A DNA stretch of 33,936 nt. It comes from an uncultured Ruminococcus sp. GTDB taxonomy: Bacteria; Bacillota; Clostridia; Oscillospirales; Acutalibacteraceae. The position numbers and the translations under genes are program-made. The notes below the pieces were generated by a model. It made no database searches. It was not told where the DNA came from and was given only the letters and a program-made list of their open reading frames with translations. The stretch is from assembly GCA_946414115.1 (NCBI GenBank), contig CAMKNF010000003.1, positions 1 to 33,936 on the forward strand. Reading direction: 5' to 3'. Of the stretch, positions 26,627 to 33,936 are shown in pieces (positions within the stretch are counted from its first letter, which is position 1; each line of letters opens with the position of its first letter).

Positions 26627-27457
26627 CTATTTAGTTGGTATCCAAAGTTCATAATGCCGTTTATTCTTTTCGTTTTCGGGATAAAGGTAGTAAACTTCCA
26701 ATTCGTAATTTTGAGCCTGTTCATATCCAGAATCGGGAAACCAACAATCAAATATTCTCTCTCGGAGTTTTGGGAGAACATCGCCGGCAAAACCGCCAAA
26801 GTCGGTTGAGAATACTGCATATTTGCCTGCTGGAATTTTAATGCTTTCAAGGTTAGGATTATCAATCTGATTTGCTTTCTTGGCTATTGAATAAACTCCG
26901 TTATCCCATATACCGTACCAGACACCTTCAACGGTAGTGCAGACTTGATTTTGAATATCATCGTGCTGATTAGACCACATAATATGCTCCTGCTCAAAGC
27001 GGTCAGCGGCTAAGCCTGAAAACTGTCGTGAGATGCCCTTGAGTTTGATTTCATCTGTGTTTACGATTCTGAAATTCAGTTCATCCGCACCTTTAATTGC
27101 AACGTAGAATGAAACCGGCGGATAAACCTTCAGCGACGTATCCGCACTCACTTCTGTCGGCAATACTCCGTGTTGTTTTGTGAATGCCCTCGTAAATGAA
27201 TCAGCACTGTTGTATCCATATTTGACAGCAAGTTCTATGATTTTTACTTTGTTATTCAACAATTCATATGCCGCAAGCTAGAGCCTGCGTTTTCGGACAT
27301 ACTCGCTTACCGACATATTTGTTATATAGCTGAAAAAGCGTTTGAATTTGTCATAAGGGCAAAGAGCGATTTCTGCAATTTTGTCAGTATCTATGTCACC
27401 ACATAGGTTGTCCTCAATAAAAATAACTGCATTGTTAAGCTGTTTCAGAATATCCAT
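26627..27457 (-). pseudogene. AraC family regulator with GyrI-like effector domain, interrupted by an in-frame TAG
   Basis: MDILKQLNNAVIFIEDNLCGDIDTDKIAEIALCPYDKFKRFFSYITNMSVSEYVRKRRL*LAAYELLNNKVKIIELAVKYGYNSADSFTRAFTKQHG; TAG at 27278-27280. Confidence 0.85.
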
Positions 27458-27545
27458 AATGTTTACCTCCTGATAGTATAATATCAGGATTTTCTATTAA
27501 TTGTCCGACTTTTTGAGGACAAAATAACACACACTATCAGTAGAG

Positions 27546-28316
27546 TTATATCTTCTTCGCTATAAAAAACAATCTCGGAAAACGGAACAGAATCTCACCA
27601 TTCTTCTGCACTTGATATCGTTGTTGCAATTCTATATATACATCATCTATAAACTCATTAGCCTCTGATTCTGAAAGCTGTTCGAGGTACGGTCTTAAAC
27701 CTGTACCTTTGTACCATTCTATAATACTCTCGTAGCTTGGCATACGGTGACAATAGGTTGTTTCCCATATTTCAAAATCGCTTGAAATATGGGAAAGCAC
27801 GTCAAAGTACTCTTCGGTTGTTAGATTATTATATTGCCTTGATACAATCTTTCCTTTCCATTTTTGATTGTCAGCAAGCTGATTTATGATTATATGAACA
27901 GGATGCTCACGCTGGATTGGTATCTGAATTGCGAGAATACCGTTTGGCTTTAATAGTGTCATCAGTTTTGGCAAAAGCTCTCGGTGATTTGGCAGCCATT
28001 GAATGCAGGCGTTTGAAAACACTATATCAAACTTTTCGCTTATATCATTCAAATCACCGTTTGCATCAAGATTTATGAAATCTATTTCAGAATATAATTT
28101 TTTCGCTTTTTCAAGCATTTCGATAGAATTATCAGCACCAATTACCCTTGCGTTTGGAAACCTATCCTTTAATACTTTTGTGCTGTTACCGGGACCGCAA
28201 CCTAAATCAAGTATGCTATCCGGATTAAGCGTTTCAAGTCTGTTTGCTAAATCAATAGCAGGCTGTGTTCTGTCTTTTATAAATTTCTCATATTGAACGG
28301 GATTCCAATTAGGCAT
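27546..28316 (-). CDS. SAM-dependent methyltransferase, trans-aconitate methyltransferase-like
   Basis: NWNPVQYEKFIKDRTQPAIDLANRL, ILDLGCGPGNSTKVL, FDIVFSNACIQWLPNH. Confidence 0.85.
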   Translation of the reverse strand: MPNWNPVQYEKFIKDRTQPAIDLANRLETLNPDSILDLGCGPGNSTKVLKDRFPNARVIGADNSIEMLEKAKKLYSEIDFINLDANGDLNDISEKFDIVFSNACIQWLPNHRELLPKLMTLLKPNGILAIQIPIQREHPVHIIINQLADNQKWKGKIVSRQYNNLTTEEYFDVLSHISSDFEIWETTYCHRMPSYESIIEWYKGTGLRPYLEQLSESEANEFIDDVYIELQQRYQVQKNGEILFRFPRLFFIAKKI

Positions 28317-28331
28317 ACTTATCATCCTTTG

Positions 28332-28488
28332 TTATATCAATAAATTATTTCTTCCAACTACCAAGAAATGCGGACTTAATCCTATCAGTGTTTCTTCGTG
28401 TTCGGTTGTGTGGATAATATCAAGCAGTATATTTCTACTATCTGTATCATGCCACTTTTTCATTAAGCTTAGGTGTTATAAAAATCAT
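28332..28488 (-). pseudogene. Short frameshifted coding remnant
   Basis: MIFITPKLNEKV (frame a) continuing as WHDTDSRNILLDIIHTTEHEETLIGLSPHFLVVGRNNLLI* (frame b). Confidence 0.4.
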
Positions 28489-28514
28489 ATACTTCTTATA
28501 TATTTTCCATTAGC

Positions 28515-28961
28515 TTAATCCTTTAACATTTTCTTCAGGTAATATCTGCAATGCCCTTTCGGACAATCCTCCAGTGTACCAAATACTTCATAACCTTGAT
28601 TTTCATAAAACTCCTTTGCCTGAAAATCAAAGGTATCAAGGTGTATCAGATAACAGTCCTTTTCTTTAGCAATCATTTCTATTTTAGCAAGCAACTTTGA
28701 GCCCAAGCCATTACCACGATAGTTTTCATCAACCCAAAGCGTGTCTATATATGCAACATTCCAACAATACATTCGTGCAACACAACCTGCGATAATCTTT
28801 CCGTTATCGTCGGTTATCTTTTTGTCAAGAGTATCAAACAGTGTTTCCTGTTTGGCAGGAACTTGGGAAAGGTTATACTCGACAAGTTTGTCAATTATAT
28901 AATCAGTGTCGCCGTCTTTGCAGTTTTCTATTTCATAAGTAATATTATCCTCGCTTTTCAA
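28515..28961 (-). CDS. GNAT family N-acetyltransferase
   Basis: IDTLWVDENYRGNGLGSKLLAKIEMIAKEKDC ... EFYENQGYEVFGTLEDCPKGHCRYYLKK. Confidence 0.88.
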   Translation of the reverse strand: MKSEDNITYEIENCKDGDTDYIIDKLVEYNLSQVPAKQETLFDTLDKKITDDNGKIIAGCVARMYCWNVAYIDTLWVDENYRGNGLGSKLLAKIEMIAKEKDCYLIHLDTFDFQAKEFYENQGYEVFGTLEDCPKGHCRYYLKKMLKD

Positions 28962-29652
28962 ATATCAAATGATGGAAGAACGCAATTCTCTGAAAATCAG
29001 AATTTTGTGAAACCCTCATTTCAATATCAATCATCTTTCTCTGCCATTCTTCATCTTTTTGAATCTCCTGATTCTGCTGTAAATCCCAAAAGGTTCTTAA
29101 ACCAAAAGATTCTTGTAACACAAAGCCGGTACACCAGTGTGTTATATCGCCATCATCATAGTATTTGATTGTTCCGAACTGTTGGGAATTGCTATTGTGA
29201 CCGTCAAGGAGATTGTCTGCTTCATCAAAGTTGTTGAGTAAGACTACCTTCTGCATAACTCTGCCATTGCGGTTGTGCTTGACGATAGACAGTTTGCCAT
29301 TTGGTTTTAGAAACCGATAAAACTCACGGACGATTATTTCTCTATCATCAGCGTATTCAAGCACATTATGGCAGAAGATATAATCAAACGAATCGTTCGG
29401 CAGCTTTTTCAGTTCATCTGTACTGCCGATAATTTGTCGATAGCCGTTTGTATTCACTTGCTGAGCAAGCATATCCGCTGAAGGCTCGATAGCAGTTACT
29501 TGATTATCGGCAGCAAAATAATCGGCAGTAACGCCTGTTCCGCTTCCAAAATCAAGAATTGCCTTACCTTTCAATTCGCCGATTTGTTTCCAAATGATTT
29601 CTTTTGCGAGTTTCTCCCAAGTGGGAAGTTGATTTAACATATTAAACTCCAA
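28945..29652 (-). CDS. Class I SAM-dependent methyltransferase
   Basis: GKAILDFGSGTGVTADYFA..VTAIEPSADML; FDYIFCHNVLEYADD. Confidence 0.87.
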   Translation of the reverse strand: MEFNMLNQLPTWEKLAKEIIWKQIGELKGKAILDFGSGTGVTADYFAADNQVTAIEPSADMLAQQVNTNGYRQIIGSTDELKKLPNDSFDYIFCHNVLEYADDREIIVREFYRFLKPNGKLSIVKHNRNGRVMQKVVLLNNFDEADNLLDGHNSNSQQFGTIKYYDDGDITHWCTGFVLQESFGLRTFWDLQQNQEIQKDEEWQRKMIDIEMRVSQNSDFQRIAFFHHLIFEKRG

Positions 29653-30223
29653 TCAGCTTATAAATATCTGTTCCGGTTTGTTTATCAAAGTAGTCTTTCA
29701 AATAAAGAAATGCCTTCCATTTCTGAATAGTAAGATCATTGAAACCTCTCCGCATAACTACGTCTACAAGACGTTTTTCGATATATGTTGCGCCGTCTGG
29801 CAGAGCGAGAGCGTCACAGAGTTGGATCAGACGGTCGTAGTCATCATATTCGGTATTATCAAGAAATCTCTTGATGAACTCGGTTTCCTCTGCGGTACAA
29901 TCATTCTGTCCGTTATAGGAGCGAATATCCTTATATGGGGATGAGTGCGTCAGACAAATTCGGGCGCAATCATCATAGCCGAGAGAGGTCATAAAATTGT
30001 TGCCGTCAATAATATGTCGCATATCCGTTACACCCTCACGTCTGCCGATGTCGTGCAGTAATCCGAGGATATAGGAGGTATCGTCGTTGAGGTTATCGCA
30101 TTGTTCGACAATCGCCTTTGCACAAAAGGCGGTAGTTTTGCTATGTCCGATCCAAGCTCTGAGGTTGCGCTGTTCAGCTTCGTTTAATAGTTTTTCTGCT
30201 TCAATAATTGTTGGTAATTTCAT
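29642..30223 (-). CDS. HD domain phosphohydrolase
   Basis: WIGHSKTTAFCAKAIVEQC, YILGLLHDIGRREG, CLTHSSPY. Confidence 0.85.
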   Translation of the reverse strand: MKLPTIIEAEKLLNEAEQRNLRAWIGHSKTTAFCAKAIVEQCDNLNDDTSYILGLLHDIGRREGVTDMRHIIDGNNFMTSLGYDDCARICLTHSSPYKDIRSYNGQNDCTAEETEFIKRFLDNTEYDDYDRLIQLCDALALPDGATYIEKRLVDVVMRRGFNDLTIQKWKAFLYLKDYFDKQTGTDIYKLIGV

Positions 30224-30224
30224 A

Positions 30225-30845
30225 TTACACCAAAAGATTTAATAGTTCGTTTAGGTTATTGATAGTGTAGTCAGGATGTTCCTCGATTTCCTTTAGTTCA
30301 GCATAACCACCGAAGCCTTGTTTAATCCACACGGTTGTCATTCCGATTATGTTTGCAGGAATAATATCATTGTCAAGTCTGTCACCGACCATTATCGCTT
30401 CTTCGGGCTTGCAATTCGCACGGTCAAGAGCTATTTGGAAAAGCCGCAAATCTGGCTTAGCAACGCCCTCCTCGGCAGAAGCGATAACAAGGTCAATGTA
30501 TTTCAGCAAGCCGAGCTTATCCAATCGCTCCTGACTGCCAAAATTTTGATTTGCAATGATACCGATTTCATAATGCTTGCTTAACTCGTTCCAACAATTC
30601 TCTGCTTCGGGATAGACAAACTCATCATCACTGTTCCAAGTAACCTTGTTTAAACCGTATTCGGTAAGTACCAAATTGTAAGCGTTTTGGCTATGTTTTG
30701 AAATCTCGACCATTCTCTGATAAAACTCATCATAGCCGACATCAGTATTTGAAATCGTTTTTTCGATCCTGTTTTTATAAGCAACACTTTCATCAACCAG
30801 CGTTGAGCCAATATCAAAGAAAATCTATTTAATAATACTCATCAT
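30225..30845 (-). pseudogene. HAD family hydrolase with an in-frame TAG at codon 7
   Basis: MMSIIK*IFFDIGSTLVDESVAYKNRIEKTISNTDVGYDEFYQRMVEISK... continuing to GDRLDNDIIPA; TAG at 30825-30827 (expected Trp). Confidence 0.85.
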
Positions 30846-31609
30846 TTTATCAACGTATTTACAAACTCTCTGTTTATAATCTCATTTAACAGCAAAGGTT
30901 GAATCCGAGGATAAGTCCAATTTGTCGGCAGATCCTCAAAGAATTCAATTCGTTCAATCTCGCTGTGAAGTTCACTCTCAAAGCTCTTTATCTCAGCGTA
31001 ATAGAGTTTGCCAAAGGTTTCTTTACCATCAAAGTTATCGGGAGCCGTTACAGAATAAATGCAGACAGGCTGAATCGCATAATCTATCGCTCCGGTTTCT
31101 TCGTATAATTCACGCTTGGCTGTATCGTCAATGGCTTCTCCTGCTTCTCTGTGACCGCCCGGGCATTCGTATGTATCACGTTCTTTATGTTTGCAGAACA
31201 CCCACTTGCCATTTGTTTTTGCTACGATAACAGCGAATTTTATTAAGCTATCGTCCGCTGTATCATAAAATCTCACTACCGTTTCCATATTACAATCCTT
31301 CTCGTAAAATACAATCGTCATTTTATCATTGATTATCTCTGTTTTACCAGTTTTATGATAGCCAAGCTTTTCATATAAATAGCAGTTGCCTTTTTCCTGC
31401 AAGATAGTGTCGAGCTTCCAATGATGCTTTCCGTGAATACGCTCTGCTTCTTTTATCGCTTGCTGAGCGTATCCTTTATTTCTGTATTCGGGCATTATGA
31501 AAATCGGAGATATTCTTTTTCTTGTAATACCGTCCTTAAAATCAACAACTCGAATCACGCCGACCTGTCTGTATTCTGTTGAGTCGGTAAATACACATTT
31601 AATCTTCAT
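30842..31609 (-). CDS. GNAT-NUDIX fusion protein
   Basis: N-terminal GNAT (IMPEYRNKGYAQQAIKEAER) and C-terminal NUDIX box GHREAGEAIDDTAKRELYEETGA. Confidence 0.85.
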   Translation of the reverse strand: MKIKCVFTDSTEYRQVGVIRVVDFKDGITRKRISPIFIMPEYRNKGYAQQAIKEAERIHGKHHWKLDTILQEKGNCYLYEKLGYHKTGKTEIINDKMTIVFYEKDCNMETVVRFYDTADDSLIKFAVIVAKTNGKWVFCKHKERDTYECPGGHREAGEAIDDTAKRELYEETGAIDYAIQPVCIYSVTAPDNFDGKETFGKLYYAEIKSFESELHSEIERIEFFEDLPTNWTYPRIQPLLLNEIINREFVNTLIK

Positions 31610-31760
31610 TTTTACCTCTATCTATATCTTAAATATATATTTTAATTCTACCACCAAAACAATAATATGGCAATTAATTTAAAAATTATAAAACTAAAAA
31701 TATTTCATAGAATAACAAAGCAAAAATGTGAATCGAAGTGTGGTTATACAATTGTTATTG

Positions 31761-32104
31761 TTATAATTCCTCTTTCAATTGTTTTAGAATTTTCTTCAAT
31801 CTCTTTTCTGCGCCTTCGACTGTCAGACCAACTCTCAATGATGCTTCACGGATTGATATTTTCTCCTTGCTTTTTAGGCATCGGAGCAAAATTTTCTGGG
31901 GCGAGTCTTTGACGGATTAAGTATCGGCTTTCCGCAGTTTTTGCAAAAACCACTGCTGTTTTTAAGTGACGCAGTGTTAAGTCCATTACGGTAACAATAT
32001 GATTTAATTGCACCGACCGAGAGTCCTGTCTTTTCGGCAATCTGTGTATAGCTACATAACGCCCAACGCATTGTCAGAATAATTTCCTTTTGGCTTTTTG
32101 TCAT
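31761..32104 (-). pseudogene. Small HTH/zinc-ribbon protein with 1-nt deletion
   Basis: ALCSYTQIAEKTGLSVGAIKSYCYRNGL...CKNCGKPILNPSKTRPRKFCSD then, in another frame, CLKSKEKISIREASLRVGLTVEGAEKRLKKILKQLKEEL*. Confidence 0.65.
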
Positions 32105-32187
32105 AATGGGTATCCTCCTGTAAAGATTTTCTCAACAACCCATCTGGACAAAAAATCTGCGTGTGGCCGAAAAAAGCAAAAAAATAA

Positions 32188-32220
32188 TGCCCGTTAGAGA
32201 AATCGATCTCCAACGGGCAT
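32188..32220 (-). terminator. Terminator of prophage lysis cassette
   Basis: TGCCCGTT.GAGA/TCTC.AACGGGCA stem; minus-strand T-tract. Confidence 0.8.
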
Positions 32221-32241
32221 AAGTGCTTTAAAGATATTCAG

Positions 32242-33165
32242 TTAAATTCTTGTTGTGTAGTCGAGCGCAATCCAGCCGGCACCGCTTTTCAGCTTGCCCC
32301 AGCCTTTGGCTGAACCTGTGCCTTGCTTTGTTTCTACAATGGTGAAAATTCCCTTTCCTGTAAACTTTCCTGTTGCGGCATAGTTTGTGCCGGGGCCTTT
32401 GCGGATGTTTAAATCGGAAATTGAAATCTGCACCTTGAAAGAGCTTGTGCTGTTCGTAACTTTTGATGTGTAAACCGCCTTGCCGCTTTCGTCAAATACG
32501 GAGTACCCCTTGTTTTTGTCAGCACACTTCTTTGCGTTTGACAAATCGTTGAACGCACCCTTTTGCGATTTTTCATCTTTCCAGGTTTTGCGGACACGAT
32601 ATAGTGTTTTCTTTGTTGTAGAAGATGTGCCTAAGCCGAGCTGTGCGTTTACTTCCTTTGCAATCTGACCATGGAGATTGTAGAGATAATCGCCGGGGCA
32701 AGACTTATTAGCGTAGTCACGATGAACGGTCATATTACATCCGTTGAGATGGTTCATCCTCTCTGACTTGTTTGTTGACCACACGAGTTTTTTGATGCCG
32801 TTACGCTTGCAGATGTCTACGAGCAATTTAATCAAGGACTTGTATGCCGCATTGTTTACCCTGTATGGGTGATATGTATCGGACGCAACCTCAATGGTGA
32901 TTGCTCTGTTATCGTTTGATGCAGATGAAGTACACCAGCTGCGGTCCTTTTCCTCAACATACATTCCGATTCGTCCGTCATAGCCGATACCGTAGTTTGA
33001 GCTTGCCTCCTTGCTTGTTGATGCAAAGATTGAGCCGAGGGTTTCAACAGAACACTGACCCACCACGCAGTGAATGGAAATGGTATCAATCTTATGATTT
33101 CTGTTGACGCTCCTGTTAGGTGAAATTCTTGTGTAGTTTACTAATTTACTGTTTGTGTAAGCCAT
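32242..33165 (-). CDS. Prophage endolysin: N-acetylmuramoyl-L-alanine amidase with SH3-like C-terminus
   Basis: ISIHCVVGQCSVETLGSIFAS..SSNYGIGYDGRIGMYVEEKDRSWCTSSASNDNRAITIEVA, VHRDYANKSCPGDYL; SH3 LNIRKGPGTNYAATGKFTGKG. Confidence 0.9.
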   Translation of the reverse strand: MAYTNSKLVNYTRISPNRSVNRNHKIDTISIHCVVGQCSVETLGSIFASTSKEASSNYGIGYDGRIGMYVEEKDRSWCTSSASNDNRAITIEVASDTYHPYRVNNAAYKSLIKLLVDICKRNGIKKLVWSTNKSERMNHLNGCNMTVHRDYANKSCPGDYLYNLHGQIAKEVNAQLGLGTSSTTKKTLYRVRKTWKDEKSQKGAFNDLSNAKKCADKNKGYSVFDESGKAVYTSKVTNSTSSFKVQISISDLNIRKGPGTNYAATGKFTGKGIFTIVETKQGTGSAKGWGKLKSGAGWIALDYTTRI

Positions 33166-33167
33166 AG

Positions 33168-33254
33168 TTATTCCTCTCCTTTGTTGTTTGATAAATTTTC
33201 AAGTGTTTCTGCAGGAATGTCCTGCTCAGTTGTGATTACTTTTTCGTCAGCCAT
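33168..33254 (-). CDS. 28-aa ORF between holin and endolysin
   Basis: MADEKVITTEQDIPAETLENLSNNKGEE*; contains the endolysin RBS GGAGAGG. Confidence 0.5.
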   Translation of the reverse strand: MADEKVITTEQDIPAETLENLSNNKGEE

Positions 33255-33677
33255 TTACTTTTCCTCCTTGTTGTGTAATTGTGAAAGTACATCCTTTAAT
33301 TTCTGCGGAATCGGAAGTCCGAGATGAGCAGAGTTTTCAAGAATTGAAACTCCTTCATTTGAAAGGTAGACGAAGATTACTGCCGTTCGCAGCACTCCTA
33401 CCTCTTGCAAAATAAACACATCAATCAGATTTGCAATTCCTACAAGTGCGAAAATAAGCACCTTGCGGCAGATTCCTTTAAATCCTATCTCGCTTGAAAG
33501 ATTACGGTCTGCAAAGGCGCACATAAGTCCTGTTATGTAGTCGGTAACTACAAAGGCGATGAGTGCATACAAAAAGCCGTCTGCTCCGCCTAAGAACCAG
33601 CCGAGAAATCCGCCAAGTGCAGAAAATGCGATTTGTATTGCGTTCCAGATTTGTTTCATAAAAATTCCTCCATTCAT
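33255..33677 (-). CDS. Phage holin family protein
   Basis: Hydrophobic; DYITGLMCAFADRNLSSEIGFKGICRKVLIFALVGIANLID is typical of phage holin family 4. Confidence 0.88.
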   Translation of the reverse strand: MNGGIFMKQIWNAIQIAFSALGGFLGWFLGGADGFLYALIAFVVTDYITGLMCAFADRNLSSEIGFKGICRKVLIFALVGIANLIDVFILQEVGVLRTAVIFVYLSNEGVSILENSAHLGLPIPQKLKDVLSQLHNKEEK

Positions 33678-33685
33678 TTTATTTT

Positions 33686-33936
33686 CTATTTTTTAACCCA
33701 CGCATTCCACGAGGAGTTCACCCTTGAACGAATATACATATCAAAAGGTGAATCTCTTGTGGTGTAACGCTGAATTACAAGATTTACGCTGCAGGAAAAC
33801 ACCTCAAGCATACCAAACACAAGTGCCGGATAATTAAGGTTTTCCTGCGGTAATGACCGTCTGAAATAGATGCCGGGTGCAGTCAGCTCGTTAAGGCTGA
33901 CATCATCTGCAATAGCCGACTGTTGAAGTCCCATAA
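33686..33936 (-). CDS. Prophage tail/pyocin-knob-like protein, truncated by window edge
   Basis: NELTAPGIYFRRS...VNLVIQRYTTRDSPFDMYIRSRVNSSWNAWVKK, tail-fibre knob-like ending. Confidence 0.7.
   Translation of the reverse strand, partial: MGLQQSAIADDVSLNELTAPGIYFRRSLPQENLNYPALVFGMLEVFSCSVNLVIQRYTTRDSPFDMYIRSRVNSSWNAWVKK

Noticed and set aside
5283-30827. Possible UAG recoding (in-frame TAG in Fic, AraC, HAD)
   Set aside because: The TAGs replace different residues (Gln in Fic/zeta, Trp in HAD), and intact genes such as rarA (12297-12299) end in TAG, so ordinary nonsense mutation is simpler.

Overview
AT-rich Firmicutes (Clostridia) chromosome. The co-occurrence of starch-binding modules, a type I dockerin, a GH13 amylase and SpoVT resembles Ruminococcus bromii-type amylosome bacteria; that taxonomic link is inference. 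Core genes: lytic transglycosylase (left edge), M18 aminopeptidase, tRNA-Arg(ACG), a phosphoribosyltransferase, dusB, glyA, rarA, a dockerin/starch-binding protein followed by a secreted GH13 amylase, and spoVT. Accessory blocks: (i) 2.2-6.2 kb, an island of HTH, putative antitoxin + zeta toxin, Fic, and a YafQ/DinJ-type TA pair. Five copies of a near-perfect palindrome (AAAGTGGACAA-A/T-TTGTCCA) separate the modules, and the two outermost copies form an exact 24-bp inverted repeat. (ii) An IS91-like transposase remnant. (iii) 20.4-26.3 kb, a defence-like region with a type III restriction Res subunit lacking Mod, a 5'-truncated AlbA_2/ATPase gene and a split HEPN-motif ORF. (iv) 26.6-31.6 kb, a minus-strand run of AraC, methyltransferases, GNAT, HD, HAD and GNAT-NUDIX genes. 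(v) A prophage lysis/tail segment at the right edge. Many accessory genes carry single in-frame stops or frameshifts, while core genes are intact. The best candidate for something undescribed is the palindrome-partitioned toxin array. Next are two ORF-poor, hairpin-rich intergenic regions (about 2.04-2.65 kb and 26.34-26.51 kb).
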